Assembly (NCBI RefSeq): GCF_019175285.1
Contig: NC_056530.1
Coordinates: 6,542,770-6,606,769 of the forward strand
From: Sceloporus undulatus
Lineage: Eukaryota > Chordata > Lepidosauria > Squamata > Phrynosomatidae
Length of the DNA stretch: 64,000 nucleotides
Direction: 5' to 3'
Below, piece by piece: positions 54,837 through 64,000 of this stretch (position 1 is the stretch's first letter; each line of letters opens with the position of its first letter). The notes beneath the pieces are model-generated. The model had not been told where the DNA came from. It ran no database searches and saw nothing but the letters and a program-made list of their open reading frames with translations. The position numbers and the translations under genes were made by a program.

Positions 54837-55527
54837 CAGGGGTAGGCAACCTTTTTGAGCCGGGGGCCGGTTGCTGTCCCTCAGCCAAAGCCGGGGGTGG
54901 GACCACGTGCCAGGGGTGGAGCTTCCACCCTCCGGGGGCAGAGCCTCCTCCTCTTTGCTGGCCCCTGACGGGGCCCCAGGCCCCATCAGAGGCTGGCAAA
55001 AAAGCCGGCGGGGGCCGCCAGTGCTGGAGGCCTCCTCTGGCAAAAAAGCCAGCAGGGGCCGCCAGCACTGGAGGCCTCCCCCTCTTTGCTGGCCCCTAAC
55101 GGGGCCCCAGGCCCTGTCAGAAGCCGGCAAAAAAGTCCTAGAGGCCCACTGCCGCTGCTGGAGCCATTTTGGAGGGCCCCGGCAACGGCATTGGGCCTCC
55201 CAGAGGCCCGCTGCGGCCGTTGGAGCCCTGTAGCAGGGCCCCGGCGGCCGCAGCGGGCCTGCTAGAGACCGCCGCCAATGGTGCCGAAGTCTCATGAGAC
55301 TTCGCCTCTAGGCCGCCGCCAATTTTTTCCTCAAAATGGTGGCAAAGTCTCACGCGACCAGGGAAAAGGTCTCGTGAGAGACTTCGCCGCCATTTTGAGA
55401 AATAAAATGCCGGCGCCCAGAGCGGCGAAAAGCTGCAATCAGCGGCAGCGGCAGGAGTTAGCAGGGGCCAGCCGGAAGGCCTCCGCGGGCTGCATCCGGC
55501 CCACAGGCTGGAGGTTGCCGACCCCTG
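54837..55527. mobile_element. hAT-type non-autonomous element, 691 bp, GC-rich
   Basis: Ends CAGGGGTAGGCAACCT and AGGTTGCCGACCCCTG, with a near-perfect 8-bp duplication (CTTTAAGA at 54829-54836, CTTTAAGG at 55528-55535). The core has tandem-like copies of GCTGGCCCCTGACGGGGCCC. No transposase; the long frames over it are compositional. Confidence 0.88.
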
Positions 55528-55535
55528 CTTTAAGG

Positions 55536-56165
55536 TACATTGTCCTGCAAAAAGATAACACCTTTCTGCAGCTTCCCTTACCATTTTTCCTTCAGTCTCT
55601 CCTTTAATCATCACACCAAGTTAGAGTAGTACTCTGCATTAACTGCTAGGCCTTTCTGAAGAGTCATAAAAATACCTTTTTTATTCAAAAAACAAACCTG
55701 TGGCCCTGACCTTTCTTACTTTGAGTCTTGAATTTCTTTGGCCGTGGAAAACCTGAGTGCCACCATTGCAAGGACTGCTGTTTGATCTCCGATCATAGTC
55801 ATATAACCATGTTTTATCAACAGTGACAAGTCCTTCCAAAAAATTATCACTATATTAAAATTGCTGCAAAATTAACTTGGAGGTACTTGATTTCTAGTCA
55901 GCATTCAAACATTTTGGCACTCACTTGGCTGACTCTGTGTGTAGCCAACTGCTTATGAATTATAAACTCAATATGTTCTTGGGATATTTCTAGTGTCTTA
56001 GCAATTGTTTTAGGTGAGATTTGCCAATCTGACAAAAGCAGGTCATGAACATGCTCAACAATTTCTCGAATTGACACTGTTGAAAGTCTCCCAGACTTTG
56101 CTGCCTCTTCTGTCTTGAAGCCTCCACACTGAGAGTTGGCACACTACTTCTTCACAGTTTAGTAT
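55536..56165 (-). pseudogene. Mariner transposase remnant
   Basis: Minus-strand text in mixed frames matches mariner transposase: REIVEHVHDLLLSDWQISPK, TLEISQEHIEFIIHKQLATH, KTWLYDYDRRS then QVFHGQRNSR, NAEYYSNLV and LQDN-like text. The catalytic DE region appears as VDKTWLYDYD (usual GDETW). Stops and frame changes are many. It runs into the gap at 56171. Confidence 0.78.
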
Positions 56166-56170
56166 GATGG

Positions 56171-56270
56171 NNNNNNNNNNNNNNNNNNNNNNNNNNNNNN
56201 NNNNNNNNNNNNNNNNNNNNNNNNNNNNNNNNNNNNNNNNNNNNNNNNNNNNNNNNNNNNNNNNNNNNNN
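56171..56270. other. Assembly gap of 100 N
   Basis: Round-number gap between the mariner remnant and the CR1 5' region; its true size is unknown. Confidence 0.99.
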
Positions 56271-56459
56271 CTCTATATAACTCCTTCCAGAGCCTTCCAG
56301 AGCAGTCCTGCCAGAGAGATAAGAAAGAGAGGAGTAGCTGGGTGGCCATTTTGAGAGAGTGTGCTTGTTGCTGAAGGGGCAGAGCTTCTGTGAGTCACAT
56401 CTGTGAGTCACTAGGAGACGGAGCTAGCAGACTAGCTCTATATAACTCCTTCCAGAGCC
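56271..56459 (+). repeat. Direct repeat in the CR1 5' region
   Basis: The 24-bp block at 56271-56294 recurs exactly at 56436-56459, a 165-bp spacing, suggesting a tandem promoter unit. The first copy abuts the gap. Confidence 0.8.
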
Positions 56460-56754
56460 ACGCACCATTAGGCGTGCAATTTTTCATTTTTCATTTTTCA
56501 TTTTTTTTAATCCAAAGAAATCTACACCAGTGGCATCAGGTTAGGAGCAAAATGTGAGTCAGAACCTTGCCTTTAAGTATAAGCTAGCAGCCAGGACATT
56601 ACTATAAAGTTATATTCCCAGTAGATTGAGTTCGCTGCCAGAGATTAGTGAAAATGCCAGGTCATCAGGGGCCTCAACGTTGGTGCTTACCAGAGGATTT
56701 TTTTGAGGAGGAAGCCCACAGTCCTGTTTCAGTGATTACTAAAGACTTCGCAGT

Positions 56755-57717
56755 ATGGACACTGAGGGAACTGCTGCAGTCACCTGCAAAACTTGTGGGA
56801 TGTTTGTCTTCTTGCCTACAGAGGTGCAGAACTTCACATGCACCAAGTGCAAGTTGGTAGCACTCTTGGAGGAGAAAGTACAGCAGTTGGAGTCCAGAGT
56901 AGCTACACTTCACCACATTAGGGAGCAAGAGGATTTCCTGGACACAACGGAACTAACGATCTTGGATGAGTACCATGCAGAGGAAGTTGCTGGAGAGGAG
57001 AAGGTCACTTCACATACAAAGGAGGCAGACAGCTGGAGGAATGTCACACAGAGAAGTAGGGCAAGAAGGGATTGTTCTGGGAACTTGCAGCTAGAGAATC
57101 TATTTGAACCTCTTTCCCTTATCAAGGAGGACAAGGAAGAGCAGCATGGACAGACTTCAGGGACAGAGCAAGGGAACCTTGGAGTCCCACCCGAGGGAAC
57201 AGTCGCTGCTAAGCCTCGTAGGAGGCGTGTGGTCATAGTGGGGGACTCCTTGCTGAGGGGTACAGAAGCAGTGATTTGTAGGCCTGACAAGATGTCTCAA
57301 GAGGTTTTTGTCTTCCCGGGGCCAAAGATCCATGATGTGACAGAGAGCCTGAAAAGACTGGTCAAATCTACTGACCTTTTGGTCCACGTGGGAACCAATG
57401 ATACTGCAAGACACAGCCTTCAGAACATCAAAAGGGATTACGAGGCACTTGGTAGGAAACTGAAAGAAATGGATGCATAAGTTGTCATCTCGTCTCTTCT
57501 GCCAGTTGAAGGGCACAGTCCAAGAAGGGAGAGGAAAATAGCGGATGTGAACAACTGGCTCCGCAGATGGTGCCACTGAGAACAATTTGGATTCTTCAAT
57601 CATGGGCTTGCGGTTTCATGAGGAGGGACTTCTTGCAATGGACGGGTTGCATTTCACGCCAGTTGGAAGAAATGTTTTTGCCAACAGTCTCAAGAATTTG
57701 ATTAGGAGGGCTTTAAA
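56755..57717 (+). pseudogene. CR1 ORF1: zinc motif and SGNH-esterase domain
   Basis: Starts MDTEGTAAVTCKTCGMF. Two CxxC pairs (CKTC and CTKC) suggest a zinc-binding head, followed by a coiled stretch (LEEKVQQLESRV). The esterase domain shows RRVVIVGDSLLRG (GDS nucleophile block), HVGTND and, past the breaks, MDGLHFTPVGRN with the DxxH pair. In-frame stops fall at 57478 and about 57577, and a frame shift near 57610, so the open frame is only 241 codons. Confidence 0.85.
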
Positions 57718-57840
57718 CTGAGTTCTATGGGGAAGGGAGACAATATTAAGGAAGGCAAAAGGGCTGGAGAAAACAGTCAAACTGACATAGAGGAAACAAG
57801 ACAGTAAGCGAAAGGACCCAACAGTAGGAAGCACAAAAAC

Positions 57841-58535
57841 TTGCATAGGCAGCAAGTGAAGGGGACCCATGGTCTGCGATGTCTCTACACTAATGCACAC
57901 AGCATGGGAAATGAGCAAGATGAACTTGAACTCCTAGTACAGCAAAACAAATATGATATAATAGGCATCACTGAAACCTGGTGGGATGTGTCTCATAATT
58001 GGAATGTGGAAATAGACAGGTATAACCTTTTTAAGAGAAATAGGCCAAACAAGAAAGGAGGAGGAATAGCACTATATGTCAGAGATATTTACACCAGTGA
58101 AGAGATCCAGGACATCAATACTGACAGCCAAGTGGAGAGCATCTGGATAAAAATTAAAGGGCAGGGAAACAACAAGGATGTTATTGTGGGAGTCTATTGT
58201 GGGACGATGCCTTTCTAGAACAGATGACCATACACTCAGAAAGGAGAGATGTAGTAGTGATGGGTGACTTCAACTACCCTGATATTTGCTGGAAGTCAAA
58301 CTCAGCCAAATCCTCAAGGTCTAACAAATTCCTCACTTGCCTCGAAGATAATTTCATTGTCCAAAAGGTGGAAGAGGCAACAAGGGGGTCAGCTATTTTA
58401 GATCTGATCCTAACCAACAATAATGACTTGGTTAATGGGGTGCAAGTGGTGGGATCCTTAGGTGGAAGTGACCATGTTCTCCTGGAGTTTGTTATACAGT
58501 GGATAGGAGAAGCCAGGCCTAGTCACACATTCTAG
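57841..58535 (+). pseudogene. CR1 ORF2 endonuclease (APE type)
   Basis: Contains [41 protein letters not shown] and [11 protein letters not shown], the catalytic blocks of APE-like LINE endonucleases that nick the target. A deletion and frame change near 58200 separates the two halves, removing the usual YRPP block. Confidence 0.87.
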
Positions 58536-58546
58536 ACTTTAGAAGA

Positions 58547-60040
58547 GTGGATTTCAATAAACTTAGAGAAATATTGAGGGGGATCCCATGGTCAGGAATA
58601 TTAAAAGAGATGGGAGTTCAGGACGGATGGGAGTTTCTCAAAAGGGAGATACTGAAGGCACAATTTCAAACAGTTCCAGTGAGAAAGAAAAATGGGAGGT
58701 GCCTAAAGAAACCAGGATGGATGACTAAGGAACTTTCAACTGAGCTAAGTTTGAAACGGAACATGTATAAGAAATGGAAAGAGGGGGAAATCACGAAAAA
58801 GGAATTCAGACAAATAGCAAGCACGTGTAGGGGTAAAGTCAGAAAAGCTAAAGCGCAGAATGTACTCAGGCTTGCTAGAGAGGTTAAAAACAATAAAAAG
58901 GGCTTTTTTGGATATGTCCGCAGCAAAAGGAAGAAGAAGGAAATGGTAGGGCCACTGCGTGGAGAAGATGGCAAAATGTTAACAGGGGACAGAGAAAAGG
59001 CAGAATTACTCAACACTTTCTTTGTCTCAGTCTTCTCAGAAAAGGAAAAGGGTGCTCAACCTGAGGATAATGGAGCAGAGGACAGAATAGGGGAAATTCA
59101 GCACAGAATAAGTAAAGAGATAGTAGAGCAATATCTTGTTAATCTAAATGCATTTAAGTCTCCAGGACCAGATGAACTACATCCAAGGGTATTAAAGTAA
59201 CTGGCAAATGTAATATCAGAGCCATTGGCAATAATCTTTGAAAATTCCTGGAGAATAGAAGTGCCAGCAGACTGGAGGAGGGCAAACGTTGTTCCCATCT
59301 TCAAAAAGGGGGAAAAAGAGGATCCCAACAATTATTGTCCAGTTAGTTTGATATCAATCCCAGGAAATATTCTAGAGCAGATCATTAAACAGAGAATCTG
59401 TGAACATTTAGAAGGCAATTCCATAATCACAAAAAGTCAACATGGGTTTCAGAGAAACAAGTCATGCCAGACAAACCTGATCTCTTTCTTTGATAAAATT
59501 ACCAGCTTGTTAGATGAAGGGAATGCTGTGGCTATAGTATATCTTGATTTCAGTAAGGCCTTTGACAAGGTTTCCCATGACATTCATGCAAACAAGCTTG
59601 TAAAATGTGGGCTGGACAAGGCAACTGTTACATGGATTTGTAATTGGTTGACTGACCACACCCAAAGGGTGCTCAACAATGGCTCCTTTTCATCCTGGAG
59701 AGAAGTGACCAGTGGGGTCCCACAGGGCTCTGTCCTGGGCCCATTGCTATTCAACATCTTTATCAATAACTTGGATGACAGAATTGGGGGTATACTCGTC
59801 AAATTTGCAGATGACACCAAATTAGGAGGAGTAGCTAACACCCCATAGGACAGGATCAAAATTCAAAATGACCTGAATAGACTAGAAAGCTGGGCCAAAA
59901 CTAACAAAATGAAATTCAACACAGAGAAATGCAAAGTACTGTACTTAGGGCAGAAAAATGAAATGTACAGATATACGATTAGGGACACCTGGCTGAATGA
60001 GACTACATGTGAAAGGGATCTAGGAGTCCAAGTAGACCAC
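58547..60040 (+). pseudogene. CR1 ORF2 reverse transcriptase
   Basis: An open frame at 58547-59200 ([20 protein letters not shown] ... [13 protein letters not shown]) is followed by 59225-59848 with [52 protein letters not shown] and the catalytic FADDTKLGG. Stop codons at 59198 and 59846 and a small shift near 59260 break it. Confidence 0.9.
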
Positions 60041-60419
60041 AAGTTGTGATGCGTGTGTGATGCGGCAGCTAAAAAGGTCAATGCAATTTTAGGCTGCATC
60101 AATAAAAAAGTATAGTGTCCAGATCAAGAGAAGTAATAGTGCCACTATATTCTGCTTTGGTAGGCCACACCTGGAATATTGTGTCCAGTTCTGGGCACCA
60201 CAATTTAAAAAGGACTTTGAGAAACTGGAGCGTGTCCAAAGGAGGGCGACTAAAATGGTGAAGGGTATGGAAACCATGTCCTATGAGGAACGACTTAGGG
60301 AGCTGGGGATGTTTAGCCTGGAAAAAAGAAGGTTAAGAGGCGATATGATAGCCCTGATTAAATATTTGAAGGGATGTCATATTGAGGAGGGAGCAAGCTT
60401 GTTTTCTGTAGCTCTAGAG

Positions 60420-60540
60420 CAGCCTTTCTCAAATAGTGGGGCGGGCCCCCCCGGGGGGGCGCGAGGCTCCGTAAAGGGGGGCGCGAAATGTTTTCTTCTT
60501 CCTAGGGGGGGGCATGACAGAAAATAATTGAGAAGCACTG
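60420..60540 (+). mobile_element. hAT-type MITE, 121 bp, inside CR1
   Basis: Internally deleted relative of 672-868. Flanked by a perfect 8-bp CTCTAGAG duplication (60412-60419 and 60541-60548). Confidence 0.92.
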
Positions 60541-60810
60541 CTCTAGAGAACAGGACCTGGAGCAATGGATGTAATCTGCAGGAAAAGAGATTCCACCTCT
60601 ACATTAGGAGGAACTTCCTGACAGTAAGGGCTGTTGGACAGTGGAACACACTCCCTCGGAGTGTAGTGGAGTCTCCTTCTTTGGAGGTCTTTAAGCAGAG
60701 GCTGGATGGCCATCTGTCAGGGATGCTTTGATTGAGATTTCCTGTATGGCAGGGGGTTGGACTGGATGTTCCTTGTGCTCTCTTCCAACTCTACGATTCT
60801 ATGATTCTAT

Positions 60811-61490
60811 GCACCATGGGATAAAGGCAGGAATTATTGATCCTATCTGAAGTGCATGAGTTTTGCAGGTGGGTAGAAGTCCTTCAGCTGGCACTGGTTT
60901 CCAAAGTTAATGCATTTTCATTTCATCCCTGCTTAGCCATGGCAATCTACTGGATGACCTTGAGCAGCTCACACTGTCTTAGCCTAAGAGGAAGGCAATG
61001 GCAATTTTTCTCTGAATGAATGCTGCCAAGAAAATCGTATGATAGTGCCACCACATGTTGGACATAACTTGAAGGCACATAACAAAAACAACAAAATACT
61101 TTTTTGGTGGTGTTTGTCAAAGTGGATAATCTGCATTCTATGTTTAAAAATCTGTAAATTGTTGATTATGGTATTCTGAAAACCTGGTATTTAAACATTT
61201 ATATGCCAAATGGAACTATTTTTTACAGGGAGATGATGATTAAGGATATGAACAAATGAAGTTCCCTTATACCAAACAGTAGTTTAGTGTTTAATGAACA
61301 CGCTCATGTAATCCCCATTTCCTCTCCTCTGGTATACTTATGGGGAGAAGATAACAAAGCTTTTATTTTCACTGTTAAGTAACTGCATTTTAATATTAAT
61401 TATGAACCTCTCCAGTGTGACTGATCTTAGAGTTTACTGAAAAAAGCCAGCTTCATTAGCTAGCTTGATGTTAGCTTGTTTCAATAAAAC
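60811..61490. other. Intergenic with a SINE remnant
   Basis: Sauria-type SINE scrap on the plus strand at about 60940-61095 (ACTTGAAGGCACATAACAAA tail). The rest is AT-rich and unassigned. Confidence 0.55.
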
Positions 61491-62700
61491 ATAGTTGTCT
61501 CGGGGTTCGATCCTGGGCCCAGTGCTAGACAATATCTTTATAAATGACTTAGGGGCGAAGCACATGGCCGATAAGGAACAGCCTCTGGCTGCTTCGGCCA
61601 CAACAGAACCTGGACTGCGGCGACTGCACAGCCCACTTCCAAAGCAGTCTGCCGCCAAGGTCCCAATCCAACCACCACCATGAGCTTGGGTTATCCCAGC
61701 TCCTTTTTATGGTGGCTTTGGGCTGCTTTAGGAGGCCTTGGAGCAGCTTCTGGCCACTTTGGGCTGTGCATCGTTTCAATGCCATGCACCCCATAGCAGC
61801 TAGAAGCCGTTTTATTTGGCCTGTGTGTTTTGGGCCTCTGATGATGGAATAGAAGAAATGATTATCAAATTTGGAGATGACATCAAAATAAGGTGGACAG
61901 GAACAGAATTCAAGATGACCGTGACAAATTGGAGAGCTGGGCAAAAACTAGCAAAATGAATTTCAACAGGGAGAATGTAAGGTAGTACAGTTAGGCAGAA
62001 TAAATGAAATGCACAGATACATGATGGATGCTACCTTGCTGGAAAGCAGTCCATGTGAAAGGGGTCTAGGAGTCTTAGGAGACTGTAAGCTAAACATGAG
62101 TCAACAGTGTGATGCAGTGGCCAAAACTTCAGTGCAATTCTAGGCTATATCAACAGGAGCATGGCGTCCAGTTTGAGCAAAGGAGAAATGCCACTCTATT
62201 CTGCTTTGGTCAGACCCCACCTGGAATCCTGTGTCCAGTTATGGGCACAGCATTTCAAGAAGGATATTGACAAGATGAAACATGTCCAGACAAGGGTGAC
62301 AAATGATAAAGGGTCTGGAAACCAAACTTTATGAAAAATGATTTTGGAAGTTTGGGTATTTTTAGCTTAGGGAAAAGAAGGGAATTGAGCTATCTTGAAA
62401 TATCTGAAGGGATGTCATGTAGAAGATGGAGCAAGCTTGTTTTCTGCTGCTCCAGAGACTAGAATATATGAACAGCTGATTCATATTACAAGAAAAGAGA
62501 TTAAACATTGGGAAGAACATACTGAAAGAAACGACAGTGGAAAAGACCATGTTGAAAGTTTTTGGTCTCTGCTTCTTTGGGGTTGTTAAACAGAGGTTGG
62601 ATGAGGATTTTCATGGTGTTCTTTACTATTGCATTCCTGGAAGGCATGAGCTTGGACTAGATGGTCCTTGCAGCCCCTTCCATTTCTAAGATTTTATGAT
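61490..62700 (+). mobile_element. CR1 LINE, old 3' fragment
   Basis: Begins at the GSILGPVLDNIFINDLG block and runs through FGDD-like text, the C-terminal region and a decayed 3' end. More diverged than the other two copies. Interrupted by a Harbinger-like element (about 61551-61838). Confidence 0.8.
61551..61838. mobile_element. Harbinger-like element inside CR1
   Basis: Starts AGGGGCGAAGCACATGGCCG and ends GGCCTGTGTGTTTTGGGCCT. The inner text GCCTCTGGCTGCTTCGG and GAAGCCGTTTTATTTGGCC links it to the other Harbinger-like copies. Confidence 0.6.
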
Positions 62701-62761
62701 TAAAAATAGTACCTGCACATTAACTTTGTAGCTGAGGTTCTACAAGAGCCAGATACTTGTG

Positions 62762-62765
<4 letters not shown>

Positions 62766-62813
<48 letters not shown>

Positions 62814-62848
62814 NNNNNNNNNNGTGTGTGTGTGTGTGTGTGTGTGTA
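62766..62848. repeat. TC and GT microsatellites around a 10-N gap
   Basis: CT run 62766-62813, gap 62814-62823, GT run 62824-62847. Confidence 0.95.
62814..62823. other. Assembly gap of 10 N
   Basis: Falls between a CT and a GT run, a typical place for a collapsed microsatellite. Confidence 0.99.
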
Positions 62849-62869
62849 ATGAAAGCTGGGAATCCATGG

Positions 62870-62990
62870 ATTCATTTATTTATTTATTTAGGTATTTATA
62901 TCCCGCCCTTCAGCCCTAATGGCTCTCAGAGCGGCTTACAATAATATTTTTAATCAGACAGTTCCCTGCCCTCATGGAGGGTGACTTCCT
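62870..62990 (-). mobile_element. SINE-like element with L2-type tail, fragment
   Basis: TTTATTTATTTAGGTATTTATATCCCGCC and CAGTTCCCTGCCCTCATGG match the family at 53245; the body is missing. Confidence 0.6.
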
Positions 62991-63133
62991 ATCCCCAGTG
63001 CCCAGTCATGTTTAGAAAACTCTTTGAGCGTCTTTCTTCCTCGCTGAAGCACTGCTTTCTAGAAGGTCTGATAGCACAGGGGTTTTCTTGCTATTAATCA
63101 TCTTTAAATGGAAAGGTTTTTGTACATGGCGTG

Positions 63134-63690
63134 CTGTATATACTCAACTATAAGTCAAGAAGTTTATGCCCCAAAATTGACCCTAAAATCCTGGGTCAAC
63201 TTATATATAGGTCAATACACTAGTACTGATCAGAAAGGTCCTAAAGCAAGCAAGCCTCTTGCCTGTGTTTTTCTGTGTGCTTGTATGTGAAAGAGGTTTC
63301 CAATCTGATGTGCAAGAATCCTCTTCTCATGGGAAAAACTCCCTATTTAACTCCACTTGTTTCTCTCTCCAGTCTGATCTGCAGGGTTTCTCTTCCCAGG
63401 GAAGAAAAGCCCCATTTAACACCACTTGCTTCTCACCCCAATTTGATCTGCAAGCCCTCTCTTCCAAGGGAAAAAAAAACCTCCCCATCTAACTCCACTT
63501 GCTTCTCTCCCCAGTCCAATCTGCAAGGCTGCTTTTCCCAGGGTAAAAAACGCTCCATTGAACACCACTTGCTTTCCTTCTCAAACTGATGTTACAACCT
63601 CTCCTCCAGCACCTGGGAATCTGTGTTAGGAGGTCGGGAGAGGTCCAGAGAAGGAGAAGGAGGGACAGAAGTGGTATTTCCCCCTTCTTC
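63134..63690 (+). mobile_element. Tc1/mariner-type element with repeated core
   Basis: Starts CTGTATATACTCAACTATAA. Its core (about 63295-63590) is four copies of a 68-70-bp unit containing GATCTGCA and CACTTGCTTCTC. The right end is not found. Confidence 0.7.
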
Positions 63691-63694
63691 TTCG

Positions 63695-64000
63695 TGGTCT
63701 CTGCGAATCATACAAATGGGTTTCACTGCGCCTGCGCAGTGCTGCTCAGAACCTACTGGAATCACTGGGCAAAGTTTACTTTTCAACATATAGAAACTTT
63801 TTGGCGGTAACTCCGCCCACCCGTTATAAGGCCCCTGCCTTCCCGCTCTTTTCCCCAGTTCCTTTTTTCCGCCGCGCTAGCTGCTTCAGGGAACTTCGCT
63901 CGCTTTAGCTTGCAATCAGAATCACTTTCACTTGACCTCGGACTGTTTTTGACCACTCTACTTTCTCCCGCCCTGGTAACTTCGGACCTTTCGGCTTGTT
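63695..64000 (+). promoter_or_regulatory. Promoter-like edge sequence; possible terminal region of a DIRS- or LTR-type element
   Basis: GC-rich with a palindromic CACTGCGCCTGCGCAGTG, a CCGCCCACCC box, a GTTATAAGG TATA-like box and pyrimidine-rich downstream text. It could be a host promoter (CpG content is modest) or the end of a retroelement continuing past 64000. Not resolved. Confidence 0.35.

Larger units (their letters stand above)
56271..60810 (+). mobile_element. CR1 LINE, nearly full length
   Basis: 5' untranslated region (from the gap to about 56750), ORF1 (56755 on), ORF2 with endonuclease and reverse transcriptase, 3' untranslated region ending in GATTCTATGATTCTATG. A hAT MITE (60420-60540) sits in the ORF2 C-terminal part. 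A handful of stops and frame shifts in both frames make it inactive, but divergence looks low, so it is probably a fairly recent copy. Confidence 0.92.

Noticed and set aside
54831-55614. Frames of 120-158 codons
   Set aside because: They cover the GC-rich hAT element and run into mariner; compositional.
1-64000. CRISPR array, operon or other bacterial-type system
   Set aside because: The window is vertebrate: spliced genes, LINE and SINE families, CpG islands. The tandem repeats seen are minisatellites without regular spacers.

Overview
The window looks like lizard or snake (squamate) nuclear DNA. Conserved host exons are sparse. Between them lie CR1 and L2 LINE pieces, two Bov-B (RTE) 3' ends, several tRNA-headed SINEs of the Sauria type with an ACAACAACA-like tail, a DIRS-type retroelement, and many short hAT, Tc1/mariner, Tigger-like and probable Harbinger-like elements. 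The species cannot be fixed from this sequence. There are assembly gaps at 8101-8110, 56171-56270 and 62814-62823.

Host genes. The anchor is a complete minus-strand SRSF4 gene (start codon 37591, stop 19778) in six coding exons. They splice in phase to 492 residues: RRM1, a glycine-rich linker, an RRM2 with the SWQDLKD signature, and a long RS domain. Its promoter is a CpG island holding a striking inverted repeat with arms of about 60 bp. Divergent to it on the plus strand are four exons of a small membrane protein of the TMEM244 family (42870-53179 or a little further). In human, SRSF4 lies between TMEM200B/EPB41 and MECR/PTPRU on 1p35, while TMEM244 lies among the paralogues PTPRK, TMEM200A and EPB41L2 on 6q22-23. 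The gene here is therefore best read as the ohnologue of TMEM244 kept in the SRSF4 block. Its last visible exon is out of phase with the others, so it may be decaying or the assembly may be wrong there. A second CpG island at 3.95-4.48 kb has a strong minus-strand splice donor and may be the first exon of the next gene to the left; TMEM200B is the synteny candidate.

Layout. 1-19 kb is intergenic: MITE clusters, a 60-bp minisatellite, the CpG island, an L1-like insertion with target-site duplication, then a DIRS element (13054-18441) nested inside an L2 copy. 19.2-37.7 kb is SRSF4 and its repeat-filled introns. 38-42.8 kb holds an AT-rich block and minus-strand LINE remains. 42.9-53.2 kb is the TMEM244-like gene, whose third visible intron-equivalent interval carries a 4-kb CR1 that was itself hit by two other elements. 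53.8-56.2 kb holds a minus-strand retrocopy of a coiled-coil (CFAP210-like) gene abutting a mariner transposase remnant, with a 691-bp hAT inserted at their junction. 56.3-60.8 kb is a nearly full-length CR1 with ORF1 (esterase) and ORF2 (endonuclease and reverse transcriptase). The rest is repeats, ending in a promoter-like edge sequence.

All calls come from reading the sequence by eye and from family knowledge; no search was run. Repeat ends marked by a target-site duplication are exact. Other repeat limits are approximate.
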